In this document: positions 34,471 through 48,170 of the stretch, one piece after another | Layout of the letters: each line of letters opens with the position of its first letter | Position numbering within the stretch: the first letter of the stretch is position 1 | Source of the DNA: Aphelocoma coerulescens | Lineage: Eukaryota; Chordata; Aves; Passeriformes; Corvidae | NCBI RefSeq assembly: GCF_041296385.1 | Contig: NW_027183782.1 | Location: 1 to 64,000, forward strand | Reading direction: 5' to 3' | Length of the DNA: 64,000 nt | Notes under the pieces: generated by a model | What the model was told of the DNA's origin: nothing | Database searches by the model: none | The model's input: the letters and a program-made list of their open reading frames with translations, nothing else | Position numbers and translations under genes: made by a program

Positions 34471-37450
34471 ACCCCCAAAAAATCCCCTTAAAGACCCAAA
34501 ATTCCGAAATAAAAGCCCCAAACCCCCTAAACCTCCTCAGGACCCCTGCAAAGCCACCCCTTAGCCCCGCCCACTCCCCCTCTAGCCCCGCCCATTTCCC
34601 CTTTAGCCCCGCCCCCTCCCGGCCCTGCCGACCCAAATTCCCCCCCAAAAACCCCCCAAAACCCCCAAAATTCCAAAAAAAACCCCCCCAGAGACCCCCA
34701 AAAATCCCCTTAAAGACCCAAAATTCCCAAATAAAAGCCCCAAACCCCCTAAATCTCCTCAGGACCCCTGCAAAGCCACCCCTTAGCCCCGCCCATTTCC
34801 CCTTTAGCCCCGCCCCCTCCCGGCCCTGCCGACCCAAATTCCCCCCCAAAAACCCCCCAAAACCCCCAAAATTCCAGAAAAAAACCCCCCAGAGACCCCC
34901 AAAAATCCCCTTAAAGACCCAACATTCCCAAATAAAAGCCCCAAACCCCCTAAATCTCCTCAGGACCCCTTCAAAGCCACCCCTTAGCCCCACCCATTTC
35001 CCCTTTAGCCCCGCCCCCTCCCGGCCCTGCCGACCCAAATTCCCCCCCAAAAACCCCCCAAAACCCCCAAAATTCCAAAAAAAACCCCCCCAGAGACCCC
35101 CAAAAATCCCCTTAAAGACCCAAAATTCCCAAATAAAAGCCCCAAACCCCCTAAATCTCCTCAGGACCCCTGCAAAGCCACCCCTTAGCCCCGCCCATTT
35201 CCCCTTTAGCCCCGCCCCCTCCCGGCCCTGCCGACCCAAATTCCCCCCCAAAAACCCCCCAAAACCCCCAAAATTCCAGAAAAAAACCCCCCAGAGACCC
35301 CCAAAAATCCCCTTAAAGACCCAAAATTCCCAAATAAAAGCCCCAAACCCCCTAAATCTCCTCAGGACCTCTGCAAAGCCACCCCTTAGCCCCGCCCATT
35401 TCCCCTTTAGCCCCGCCCCCTCCCGGCCCTGCCGACCCAAATTCCCCCCCAAAAACCCCCCAAAACGCCCAAAATTCCAAAAAAAAAACCCCCAGAGACC
35501 CCCAAAAATCCCCTTAAAGACCCAAAATTCCCAAATAAAAGCCCCAAACCCCCTAAATCTCCTCAGGACCCCTGCAAAGCCACCCCTTAGCCCCGCCCAT
35601 TTCCCCTTTAGCCCCGCCCCCTCCCGGCCCTGCCGACCCAAATTCCCCCCCAAAAACCCCCCAAAACCCCCAAAATTCCAAAAAAAACCCCCCCAGAGAC
35701 CCCCAAAAATCCCCTTAAAGACCCAACATTCCCAAATAAAAGCCCCAAACCCCCTAAATCTCCTCAGGACCCCTGCAAAGCCACCCCTTAGCCCCGCCCA
35801 CTCCCCCTCTAGCCCCGCCCATTTCCCTTTTAGCCCCGCCCCCTCCCGGCCTTGCCGACCCAAATTCCCCCCCAAAAACCCCCCAAAACCCCCAAAATTC
35901 CAAAAAAAAACCCCCCAGAGACCCCCAAAAATCCCCTTAAAGACCCAAAATTCCCAAATAAAAGCCCCAAACCCCCTAAATCTCCTCAGGACCTCTGCAA
36001 AGCCACCCCTTAGCCCCGCCCATTTCCCCTTTAGCCCCGCCCCCTCCCGGCCCTGCCGACCCAAATTCCCCCCCAAAAACCCCCCAAAACCCCCAAAATT
36101 CCAAAAAAAACCCCCCCAGAGACCCCCAAAAATCCCCTTAAAGACCCAAAATTCCCAAATAAAAGCCCCAAACCCCCTAAATCTCCTCAGGACCCCTGCA
36201 AAGCCACCCCTTAGCCCCGCCCATTTCCCCTTTAGCCCCGCCCCCTCCCGGCCCTGCCGACCCAAATTCCCCCCCAAAAACCCCCCAAAACCCCCAAAAT
36301 TCCAAAAAAAAACCCCCCCAGAGACCCCCAAAAATCCCCTTAAAGACCCAACATTCCCAAATAAAAGCCCCAAACCCCCTAAATCTCCTCAGGACCCCTG
36401 CAAAGCCACCCCTTAGCCCCGCCCATTTCCCCTTTAGCCCCGCCCCCTCCCGGCCCTGCCGACCCAAATTCCCCCCCAAAAACCCCCCAAAACCCCCAAA
36501 ATTCCAAAAAAAAAACCCCCCAGAGACCCCCAAAAATCCCCTTAAAGACCCAACATTCCCAAATAAAAGCCCCAAACCCCCTAAATCTCCTCAGGACCTC
36601 TGCAAAGCCACCCCTTAGCCCCGCCCATTTCCCCTTTAGCCCCGCCCCCTCCCGGCCCTGCCGACCCAAATTCCCCCCCAAAAACCCCCCAAAACCCCCA
36701 AAATTCCAAAAAAAACCCCCCCAGAGACCCCCAAAAATCCCCTTAAAGACCCAAAATTCCCAAATAAAAGCCCCAAACCCCCTAAATCTCCTCAGGACCC
36801 CTGCAAAGCCACCCCTTAGCCCCGCCCACTCCCCCTCTAGCCCCGCCCATTTCCCCTTTAGCCCCGCCCCCTCCCGGCCCTGCCGACCCAAATTCCCCCC
36901 CAAAAACCCCCCAAAACCCCCAAAATTCCAGAAAAAAACCCCCCAGAGACCCCAAAAAATCCCCTTAAAGACCCAACATTCCCAAATAAAAGCCCCAAAC
37001 CCCCTAAATCTCCTCAGGACCCCTGCAAAGCCACCCCTTAGCCCCGCCCATTTCCCCTTTAGCCCCGCCCCCTCCCGGCCCTGCCGACCCAAATTCCCCC
37101 CCAAAAACCCCCCAAAACCCCCAAAATTCCAAAAAAAAACCCCCCAGAGACCCCCAAAAATCCCCTTAAAGACCCAAAATTCCCAAATAAAAGCCCCAAA
37201 CCCCCTAAATCTCCTCAGGACCCCTGCAAAGCCACCCCTTAGCCCCGCCCATTTCCCCTTTAGCCCCGCCCCCTCCCGGCCCTGCCGACCCAAATTCCCC
37301 CCCAAAAACCCCCCAAAACCCCCAAAATTCCAAAAAAAACCCCCCCAGAGACCCCCAAAAATCCCCTTAAAGACCCAAAATTCCCAAATAAAAGCCCCAA
37401 ACCCCCTAAATCTCCTCAGGACCCCTGCAAAGCCACCCCTTAGCCCCGCC

Positions 37451-38275
37451 CACTCCCCCTCTAGCCCCGCCCATTTCCCCTTTAGCCCCGCCCCCTACCG
37501 GCCCTGCCGACCCAAATTCCCCCCCAAAAACCCCCCAAATCCCCCAAAATTCCAAAAAAAAAACCCCCAGAGACCCCCAAAAATCCCCTTAAAGACCCAA
37601 AATTCCCAAATAAAAGCCCCAAACCCCCTAAATCTCCTCAGGACCCCTGCAAAGCCACCCCTTAGCCCCGCCCATTTCCCCTTTAGCCCCGCCCCCTCCC
37701 GGCCCTGCCGACCCAAATTCCCCCCCAAAAACCCCCCAAAACCCCCAAAATTCCAAAAAAAAACCCCCCAGAGACCCCCAAAAATCCCCTTTAAGACCCA
37801 AAATTCCCAAATAAAAGCCCCAAACCCCCTAAATCTCCTCAGGACCCCTGCAAAGCCACACCTTAGCCCCGCCCATTTCCCCTTTAGCCCCGCCCCCTCC
37901 CGGCCCTGCCGACCCAAATTCCCCCCCAAAAAACCCCCAAAACCCCCAAAATTCCAAAAAAAAACCCCCCAGAGACCCCCAAAAATCCCCTTAAAGACCC
38001 AACATTCCCAAATAAAAGCCCCAAACCCCCTAAATCTCCTCAGGACCCCTGCAAAGCCACCCCTTAGCCCCGCCCATTTCCCCTTTAGCCCCGCCCCCTC
38101 CCGGCCCTGCCGACCCAAATTCCCCCCCAAAAACCCCCAAAACCCCCAAAATTCCAAAAAAAACCCCCCCAGAGACCCCCAAAAATCCCCTTAAAGACCC
38201 AAAATTCCCAAATAAAAGCCCCAAACCCCCTAAATCTCCTCAGGACCCCTGCAAAGCCACCCCTTAGCCCCGCCC
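37451..38275 (+). repeat. Dispersed relative of the 41-43 kb hexamer block
   Basis: This four-monomer stretch (L S S S) shares the otherwise rare ATCCCCTTTAAGACC variant (37787-37800; second copy near 41512) and the six-A run (37928-37933; second copy 41655-41660), both at an offset of 3727 bp. The CACACCTTAG monomer follows in both. The CCCTACCGG change near 37495 is private to this copy. Confidence 0.65.
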
Positions 38276-40710
38276 ACTCCCCCTCTAGCCCCGCCCATTT
38301 CCCCTTTAGCCCCGCCCCCTCCCGGCCCTGCCGACCCAAATTCCCCCCCAAAAACCCCCCAAAACCCCCAAAATTCAAAAAAAAAACCCCCCCAGAGACC
38401 CCCAAAAATCCCCTTAAAGACCCAAAATTCCCAAATAAAAGCCCCAAACCCCCTAAATCTCCTCAGGACCCCTGCAAAGCCACCCCTTAGCCCCGCCCAT
38501 TTCCCCTTTAGCCCCGCCCCCTCCCGGCCCTGCCGACCCAAATTCCCCCCCAAAAACCCCCCAAAACCCCCAAAATTCCAAAAAAAAAACCCCCAGAGAC
38601 CCCCAAAAATCCCCTTAAAGACCCAAAATTCCCAAATAAAAGCCCCAAACCCCCTAAATCTCCTCAGGACCCCTGCAAAGCCACCCCTTAGCCCCGCCCA
38701 TTTCCCCTTTAGCCCCGCCCCCCTCCCGGCCCTGCCGACCCAAATTCCCCCCCCAAAAACCCCCAAAAACCCCCAAAATTCCAGAAAAAAAACCCCCCAG
38801 AGACCCCCAAAAATCCCCTTAAAGACCCAACATTCCCAAATAAAAGCCCCAAACCCCCTAAATCTCCTCAGGACCCCTGCAAAGCCACCCCTTAGCCCCG
38901 CCCATTTCCCCTTTAGCCCCGCCCCCTCCCGGCCCTGCCGACCCAAATTCCCCCCCAAAAACCCCCCAAAACCCCCAAAATTCCAAAAAAAAACCCCCCC
39001 AGAGACCCCCAAAAATCCCCTTAAAGACCCAAAATTCCCAAATAAAAGCCCCAAACCCCCTAAATCTCCTCAGGACCCCTGCAAAGCCACCCCTTAGCCC
39101 CGCCCACTCCCCCTCTAGCCCCGCCCATTTCCCCTTTAGCCCCGCCCCCTCCCGGCCCTGCCGACCCAAATTCCCCCCCAAAAACCCCCCAAAACCCCCA
39201 AAATTCCAAAAAAAAACCCCCCAGAGACCCCCAAAAATCCCCTTAAAGACCCAAAATTCCCAAATAAAAGCCCCAAACCCCCTAAATCTCCTCAGGACCC
39301 CTGCAAAGCCACCCCTTAGCCCCGCCCATTTCCCCTTTAGCCCCGCCCCCTCCCGGCCCTGCCGACCCAAATTCCCCCCCAAAAACCCCCCAAAACCCCC
39401 AAAATTCCAAAAAAAAAACCCCCCAGAGACCCCCAAAAATCCCCTTAAAGACCCAAAATTCCCAAATAAAAGCCCCAAACCCCCTAAATCTCCTCAGGAC
39501 CTCTGCAAAGCCACCCCTTAGCCCCGCCCATTTCCCCTTTAGCCCCGCCCCCTCCCGGCCCTGCCGACCCAAATTCCCCCCCAAAAACCCCCCAAAACCC
39601 CCAAAATTCCAAAAAAAACTCCCCCAGAGACCCCCAAAAATCCCCTTAAAGACCCAAAATTCCCAAATAAAAGCCCCAAACCCCCTAAATCTCCTCAGGA
39701 CCCCTGCAAAGCCACCCCTTAGCCCCGCCCATTTCCCCTTTAGCCCCGCCCCCTCCCGGCCCTGCCGACCCAAATTCCCCCCCAAAAACCCCCCAAAACC
39801 CCCAAAATTCCAAAAAAAACCCCCCCAGAGACCCCCAAAAATCCCCTTAAAGACCCAACATTCCCAAATAAAAGCCCCAAACCCCCTAAATCTCCTCAGG
39901 ACCCCTGCAAAGCCACCTCTTAGCCCCGCCCACTCCCCCTCTAGCCCCGCCCATTTCCCCTTTAGCCCCGCCCCCTCCCGGCCCTGCCGACCCAAATTCC
40001 CCCCCAAAAACCCCCCAAAACCCCCAAAATTCCAGAAAAAAACCCCCCAGAGACCCCCAAAAATCCCCTTAAAGACCCAAAATTCCCAAATAAAAGCCCC
40101 AAACCCCCTAAATCTCCTCAGGACTCCTGCAAAGCCACCCCTTAGCCCCGCCCATTTCCCCTTTAGCCCCGCCCCCTCCCGGCCCTGCCGACCCAAATTC
40201 CCCCCCAAAAACCCCCCAAAACCCCCAAAATTCCAGAAAAAAACCCCCCAGAGACCCCCAAAAATCCCCTTAAAGACCCAACATTCCCAAATAAAAGCCC
40301 CAAACCCCCTAAATCTCCTCAGGACCCCTGCAAAGCCACCCCTTAGCCCCGCCCATTTCCCCTTTAGCCCCGCCCCCTCCCGGCCCTGCCGACCCAAATT
40401 CCCCCCCAAAAACCCCCCAAAACCCCCAAAATTCCAAAAAAAACCCCCCCAGAGACCCCCAAAAATCCCCTTAAAGACCCAAAATTCCCAAATAAAAGCC
40501 CCAAACCCCCTAAATCTCCTCAGGACCCCTGCAAAGCCACCCCTTAGCCCCGCCCATTTCCCCTTTAGCCCCGCCCCCTCCCGGCCCTGCCGACCCAAAT
40601 TCCCCCCCAAAAACCCCCAAAACCCCCAAAATTCCAAAAAAAACCCCCCCACAGACCCCCAAAAATCCCCTTAAAGACCCAAAATTCCCAAATAAAAGCC
40701 CCAAACCCCC

Positions 40711-41957
40711 TAAATCTCCTCAGAACCCCTGCAAAGCCACCCCTTAGCCCCGCCCACTCCCCCTCTAGCCCCGCCCATTTCCCCTTTAGCCCCGCCCCCT
40801 CCCGGCCCTGCCGACCCAAATTCCCCCCCAAAAACCCCCCAAAACCCCCAAAATTCCAAAAAAAACCCCCCCAGAGACCCCCAAAAATCCCCTTAAAGAC
40901 CCAAAATTCCCAAATAAAAGCCCCAAACCCCCTAAATCTCCTCAGGACCCCTGCAAAGCCACCCCTTAGCCCCGCCCATTTCCCCTTTAGCCCCGCCCCC
41001 TCCCGGCCCTGCCGACCCAAATTCCCCCCCAAAAACCCCCCAAAACCCCCAAAATTCCAAAAAAAAACCCCCCAGAGACCCCCAAAAATCCCCTTAAAGA
41101 CCCAAAATTCCCAAATAAAAGCCCCAAACCCCCTAAATCTCCTCAGGACCCCTGCAAAGCCACCCCTTAGCCCCGCCCACTCCCCCTCTAGCCCCGCCCA
41201 TTTCCCCTTTAGCCCCGCCCCCTCCCGGCCCTGCCGACCCAAATTCCCCCCCAAAAACCCCTTAAAACCCCCAAAATTCCAAAAAAAAAACACCCAGAGA
41301 CCCCCAAAAATCCCCTTAAAGACCCAAAATTCCCAAATAAAAGCCCCAAACCCCCTAAATCTCCTCAGGACCCCTGCAAAGCCACCCCTTAGCCCCGCCC
41401 ATTTCCCCTTTAGCCCCGCCCCCTCCCGGCCCTGCCGACCCAAATTCCCCCCCAAAAACCCCCCAAAACCCCCAAAATTCCAAAAAAAAACCCCCCGGAG
41501 ACCCCCAAAAATCCCCTTTAAGACCCAAAATTCCCAAATAAAAGCCCCAAACCCCCTAAATCTCCTCAGGACCCCTGCAAAGCCACACCTTAGCCCCGCC
41601 CATTTCCCCTTTAGCCCCGCCCCCTCCCGGCCCTGCCGACCCAAATTCCCCCCCAAAAAACCCCCAAAACCCCCAAAATTCCAAAAAAAAACCCCCCAGA
41701 GACCCCCAAAAATCCCCTTAAAGACCCAACATTCCCAAATAAAAGCCCCAAACCCCCTAAATCTCCTCAGGACCCCTGCAAAGCCACCCCTTAGCCCCGC
41801 CCATTTCCCCTTTAGCCCCGCCCCCTCCCGGCCCTGCCGACCCAAATTCCCCCCCAAAAACCCCCAAAACCCCCAAAATTCAAAAAAAAACCCCCCCAGA
41901 GACCCCCAAAAATCCCCTTAAAGACCCAAAATTCCCAAATAAAAGCCCCAAACCCCC
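40711..41957 (+). repeat. Tandem hexamer block, first copy (about 1247 bp)
   Basis: The block is six monomers in the order L S L S S S. It begins with the variant CTCAGAACCCC (40723), which recurs at 41971 and about 43221. Other markers shared with the next copy are CCCCCCGGAGAC (GG at 41497 and 42746) and a six-A run in CCCAAAAAACCCCC (41655 and 42904). Private differences include CCCCTTAAAACCCC near 41260 and ATCCCCTTTAAGACC near 41512, which the second copy lacks. Confidence 0.75.
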
Positions 41958-43207
41958 TAAATCTCCTCAGAACCCCTGCAAAGCCACCCCTTAGCCCCGC
42001 CCACTCCCCCTCTAGCCCCGCCCATTTCCCCTTTAGCCCCGCCCCCTCCCGGCCCTGCCGACCCAAATTCCCCCCCAAAAACCCCCCAAAACCCCCAAAA
42101 TTCCAAAAAAAACCCCCCCAGAGACCCCCAAAAATCCCCTTAAAGACCCAAAATTCCGAAATAAAAGCCCCAAACCCCCTAAATCTCCTCAGGACCCCTG
42201 CAAAGCCACCCCTTAGCCCCGCCCATTTCCCCTTTAGCCCCGCCCCCTCCCGGCCCTGCCGACCCAAATTCCCCCCCAAAAAACCCCCCAAAACCCCCAA
42301 AATTCCAAAAAAAACCCCCCCAGAGACCCCCAAAAATCCCCTTAAAGACCCAAAATTCCCAAATAAAAGCCCCAAACCCCCTAAATCTCCTCAGGACCCC
42401 TGCAAAGCCACCCCTTAGCCCCGCCCACTCCCCCTCTAGCCCCGCCCATTTCCCCTTTAGCCCCGCCCCCTCCCGGCCCTGCCGACCCAAATTCCCCCCC
42501 AAAAACCCCCCAAAACCCCCAAAATTCCAAAAAAAAACCACCCAGAGACCCCCAAAAATCCCCTTAAAGACCCAAAATTCCCAAATAAAAGCCCCAAACC
42601 CCCTAAATCTCCTCAGGACCCCTGCAAAGCCACCCCTTAGCCCCGCCCATTTCCCCTTTAGCCCCGCCCCCTCCCGGCCCTGCCGACCCAAATTCCCCCC
42701 CAAAAACCCCCCAAAACCCCCAAAATTCCAAAAAAAAAACCCCCCGGAGACCCCCAAAAATCCCCTTAAAGACCCAAAATTCCCAAATAAAAGCCCCAAA
42801 CCCCCTAAATCTCCTCAGGACCCCTGCAAAGCCACACCTTAGCCCTGCCCATTTCCCCTTTAGCCCCGCCCCCTCCCGGCCCTGCCGACCCAAATTCCCC
42901 CCCAAAAAACCCCCAAAACCCCCAAAATTCCAAAAAAAAACCCCCCAGAGACCCCCAAAAATCCCCTTAAAGACCCAACATTCCCAAATAAAAGCCCCAA
43001 ACCCCCTAAATCTCCTCAGGACCCCTGCAAAGCCACCCCTTAGCCCCGCCCATTTCCCCTTTAGCCCCGCCCCCTCCCGGCCCTGCCGACCCAAATTCCC
43101 CCCCAAAAACCCCCAAAACCCCCAAAATTCCAAAAAAAAACCCCCCCAGAGACCCCCAAAAATCCCCTTAAAGACCCAAAATTCCCAAATAAAAGCCCCA
43201 AACCCCC
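41958..43207 (+). repeat. Tandem hexamer block, second copy (about 1250 bp)
   Basis: This copy follows the first without a gap and has the same monomer order, with L monomers at about 42003 and 42427. It shares the CAGAACCCC, CCCGGAGA and A6 markers. It adds its own TTCCGAAAT (G at 42158) and a longer A-run near 42268. A third CAGAACCCC start at about 43221 shows that the exchange point lies at the beginning of the unit. Confidence 0.72.
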
Positions 43208-46200
43208 TAAATCTCCTCAGAACCCCTGCAAAGCCACCCCTTAGCCCCGCCCACTCCCCCTCTAGCCCCGCCCATTTCCCCTTTAGCCCCGCCCCCTCCC
43301 GGCCCTGCCGACCCAAATTCCCCCCCAAAAACCCCCCAAAACCCCCAAAATTCCAAAAAAAACCCCCCCAGAGACCCCAAAAAATCCCCTTAAAGACCCA
43401 AAATTCCCAAATAAAAGCCCCAAACCCCCTAAATCTCCTCAGGACCCCTGCAAAGCCACCCCTTAGCCCCGCCCATTTCCCCTTTAGCCCCGCCCCCTCC
43501 CGGCCCTGCCGACCCAAATTCCCCCCCAAAAACCCCCCAAAACCCCCAAAATTCAAAAAAAAAACCCCCCAGAGACCCCCAAAAATCCCCTTAAAGACCC
43601 AAAATTCCCAAATAAAAGCCCCAAACCCCCTAAATCTCCTCAGGACCCCTGCAAAGCCACCCCTTAGCCCCGCCCATTTCCCCTTTAGCCCCGCCCCCTC
43701 CCGGCCCTGCCGACCCAAATTCCCCCCCAAAAACCCCCCAAAACCCCCAAAATTCCAAAAAAAAACCCCCCAGAGACCCCCAAAAATCCCCTTAAAGACC
43801 CAAAATTCCCAAATAAAAGCCCCAAACCCCCTAAATCTCCTCAGGACCTCTGCAAAGCCACCCCTTAGCCCCGCCCATTTCCCCTTTAGCCCCGCCCCCT
43901 CCCGGCCCTGCCGACCCAAATTCCCCCCCAAAAACCCCCCAAAACCCCCAAAATTCCAAAAAAAACCCCCCCAGAGACCCCCAAAAATCCCCTTAAAGAC
44001 CCAAAATTCCCAAATAAAAGCCCCAAACCCCCTAAATCTCCTCAGGACCCCTGCAAAGCCACCCCTTAGCCCCGCCCACTCCCTCTCTAGCCCCGCCCAT
44101 TTCCCCTTTAGCCCCGCCCCCTCCCGGCCCTGCCGACCCAAATTCCCCCCCAAAAACCCCCCAAAACCCCCAAAATTCCAGAAAAAAACCCCCCAGAGAC
44201 CCCCAAAAATCCCCTTAAAGACCCAAAATTCCCAAATAAAAGCCCCAAACCCCCTAAATCTCCTCAGGACCCCTGCAAAGCCACCCCTTAGCCCCGCCCA
44301 TTTCCCCTTTAGCCCCGCCCCCTCCCGGCCCTGCCGACCCAAATTCCCCCCCAAAAACCCCCCAAAACCCCCAAAATTCCAAAAAAAACCCCCCCAGAGA
44401 CCCCCAAAAATCCCCTTAAAGACCCAAAATTCCCAAATAAAAGCCCCAAACCCCCTAAATCTCCTCAGGACCCCTGCAAAGCCACCCCTTAGCCCCGCCC
44501 ATTTCCCCTTTAGCCCCGCCCCCTCCCGGCCCTGCCGACCCAAATTCCCCCCCAAAAACCCCCCAAAACCCCCAAAATTCCAAAAAAAAACCCCCCCAGA
44601 GACCCCCAAAAATCCCCTTAAAGACCCAAAATTCCCAAATAAAAGCCCCAAACCCCCTAAATCTCCTCAGGACCTCTGCAAAGCGACCCCTTAGCCCCGC
44701 CCACTCCCCCTCTAGCCCCGCCCATTTCCCCTTTAGCCCCGCCCCCTCCCGGCCCTGCCGACCCAAATTCCCCCCCAAAAACCCCCCAAAACCCCCAAAA
44801 TTCCAAAAAAAAAACCCCCAGAGACCCCCAAAAATCCCCTTAAAGACCCAACATTCCCAAATAAAAGCCCCAAACCCCCTAAATCTCCTCAGGACCCCTG
44901 CAAAGCCACCCCTTAGCCCCGCCCATTTCCCCTTTAGCCCCGCCCCCTCCCGGCCCTGCCGACCCAAATTCCCCCCCAAAAACCCCCCAAAACCCCCAAA
45001 ATTCCAAAAAAAAACCCCCCCAGAGACCCCCAAAAATCCCCTTAAAGACCCAACATTCCCAAATAAAAGCCCCAAACCCCCTAAATCTCCTCAGGACCCC
45101 TGCAAAGCCACCCCTTAGCCCCGCCCACTCCCCCTCTAGCCCCGCCCATTTCCCCTTTAGCCCCGCCCCCTCCCGGCCCTGCCGACCCAAATTCCCCCCC
45201 AAAAACCCCCCAAAACCCCCAAAATTCCAGAAAAAAAACCCCCCCAGAGACCCCCAAAAATCCCCTTAAAGACCCAAAATTCCCAAATAAAAGCCCCAAA
45301 CCCCCTAAATCTCCTCAGGACCCCTGCAAAGCCACCCCTTAGCCCCGCCCATTTCCCCTTTAGCCCCGCCCCCTCCCGGCCCTGCCGACCCAAATTCCCC
45401 CCCAAAAACCCCCCAAAACCCCCAAAATTCCAAAAAAAAACCCCCCAGAGACCCCCAAAAATCCCCTTAAAGACCCAAAATTCCCAAATAAAAGCCCCAA
45501 ACGCCCTAAATCTCCTCAGGACCTCTGCAAAGCCACCCCTTAGCCCCGCCCATTTCCCCTTTAGCCCCGCCCCCTCCCGGCCCTGCCGACCCAAATTCCC
45601 CCCCCAAAAACCCCCCAAAACCCCCAAAATTCCAAAAAAAACCCCCCCAGAGACCCCCAAAAATCCCCTTAAAGACCCAAAATTCCCAAATAAAAGCCCC
45701 AAACCCCCTAAATCTCCTCAGGACCCCTGCAAAGCCACCCCTTAGCCCCGCCCACTCCCCCTCTAGCCCCGCCCATTTCCCCTTTAGCCCCGCCCCCTCC
45801 CGGCCCTGCCGACCCAAATTCCCCCCCAAAAACCCCCCAAAACCCCCAAAATTCAAAAAAAAAACCCCCCAGAGACCCCCAAAAATCCCCTTAAAGACCC
45901 AAAATTCCCAAATAAAAGCCCCAAACCCCCTAAATCTCCTCAGGACCCCTGCAAAGCCACCCCTTAGCCCCGCCCATTTCCCCTTTAGCCCCGCCCCCTC
46001 CCGGCCCTGCCGACCCAAATTCCCCCCCAAAAACCCCCCAAAACCCCCAAAATTCCAGAAAAAAACCTCCCAGAGACCCCCAAAAATCCCCTTAAAGACC
46101 CAACATTCCCAAATAAAAGCCCCAAACCCCCTAAATCTCCTCAGGACCCCTGCAAAGCCACCCCTTAGCCCCGCCCATTTCCCCTTTAGCCCCGCCCCCT

Positions 46201-47379
46201 CCCGGCCCTGCCGACCCAAATTCCCCCCCAAAAACCCCCCAAAACCCCCAAAATTCCAGAAAAAAACCCCCCAGAGACCCCCAAAAATCCCCTTAAAGAC
46301 CCAACATTCCCAAATAAAAGCCCCAAACCCCCTAAATCTCCTCAGGACCCCTGCAAAGCCACCCCTTAGCCCCGCCCATTTCCCCTTTAGCCCCGCCCCC
46401 TCCCGGCCCTGCCGACCCAAATTCCCCCCCAAAAACCCCCCAAAACCCCCAAAATTCCAAAAAAAACCCCCCCAGAGACCCCCAAAAATCCCCTTAAAGA
46501 CCCAAAATTCCCAAATAAAAGCCCCAAACCCCCTAAATCTCCTCAGGACCCCTGCAAAGCCACCCCTTAGCCCCGCCCATTTCCCCTTTAGCCCCGCCCC
46601 CTCCCGGCCCTGCCGACCCAAATTCCCCCCCAAAAACCCCCCAAAACCCCCAAAATTCCAGAAAAAAACCCCCCAGAGACCCCCAAAAATCCCCTTAAAG
46701 ACCCAACATTCCCAAATAAAAGCCCCAAACCCCCTAAATCTCCTCAGGACCCCTGCAAAGCCACCCCTTAGCCCCGCCCACTCCCCCTCTAGCCCCGCCC
46801 ATTTCCCCTTTAGCCCCGCCCCCTCCCGGCCCTGCCGACCCAAATTCCCCCCCAAAAACCCCCCAAAACCCCCAAAATTCCAGAAAAAAACCCCCCAGAG
46901 ACCCCCAAACATCCCCTTAAAGACCCAAAATTCCCAAATAAAAGCCACAAAACCCCTAAATCTCCTCAGGACCCCTGCAAAGCCACCCCTTAGCCCCGCC
47001 CATTTCCCCTTTAGCCCCGCCCCCTCCCGGCCCTGCCGACCCAAATTCCCCCCCAAAAACCCCCCAAAACCCCCAAAATTCCAAAAAAAACCCCCCCAGA
47101 GACCCCCAAAAATCCCCTTAAAGACCCAAAATTCCCAAATAAAAGCCCCAAACCCCCTAAATCTCCTCAGGACCCCAGCAAAGCCACCCCTTAGCCCCGC
47201 CCACTCCCCCTCTAGCCCCGCCCATTTCCCCTTTAGCCCCGCCCCCTCCCGGCCCTGCCGACCCAAATTCCCCCCCAAAAACCCCCCAAAACCCCCAAAA
47301 TTCCAAAAAAAAACCCCCCCAGAGACCCCCAAAAATCCCCTTAAAGACCCAAAATTCCCAAATAAAAGCCCCAAACCCC

Positions 47380-48170
47380 CTAAATCTCCTCAGGACCCCT
47401 GCAAAGCCACCCCTTAGCCCCGCCCACTCCCCCTCTAGCCCCGCCCATTTCCCCTTTAGCCCCGCCCCCTCCCGGCCCTGCCGACCCAAATTCCCCCCCA
47501 AAAACCCCCCAAAACCCCCAAAATTCCAAAAAAAACCCCCCAGAGACCCCCAAAAATCCCCTTAAAGACTCAAAATTCCCAAATAAAAGCCCCAAACCCC
47601 CTAAATCTCCTCAGGACCCCTGCAAAGCCACACCTTAGCCCCGCCCATTTCCCCTTTAGCCCCGCCCCCTCCCGGCCCTGCCGACCCAAATTCCCCCCCA
47701 AAAACCCCCCAAAACCCCCAAAATTCCAAAAAAAAACCCCCCAGAGACCCCCAAAAATCCCCTTAAAGACCCAAAATTCCCAAATAAAAGCCCCAAACCC
47801 CCTAAATCTCCTCAGGACCCCTGCAAAGCCACCTCTTAGCCCCGCCCATTTCCCCTTTAGCCCCGCCCCCTCCCGGCCCTGCCGACCCAAATTCCCCCCC
47901 AAAAACCCCCCAAAACCCCCAAAATTCCAAAAAAAACCCCCCCAGAGACCCCCAAAAATCCCCTTAAAGACCCAAAATTCCGAAATAAAAGCCCCAAACC
48001 CCCTAAATCTCCTCAGGACCCCTGCAAAGCCACCCCTTAGCCCCCACCCACTCCCCCTCTAGCCCCGCCCATTTCCCCTTTAGCCCCGCCCCCTCCTGGC
48101 CCTGCCGACCCAAATTCCCCCCCAAAAACCCCCCAAAACCCCCAAAATTCCAGAAAAAAACCCCCCAGAG
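47380..48170 (+). repeat. Long-distance duplicate block, copy 2
   Basis: This is the partner of 33680-34470. Upstream, the CAG marker sits at 47177 here and at 33276 in the other copy, an offset of 13901 bp, so one 201-bp monomer (about 33478-33680) is missing from this copy. AAAGACTCAAAATT at 47567 is a private change. Confidence 0.75.
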
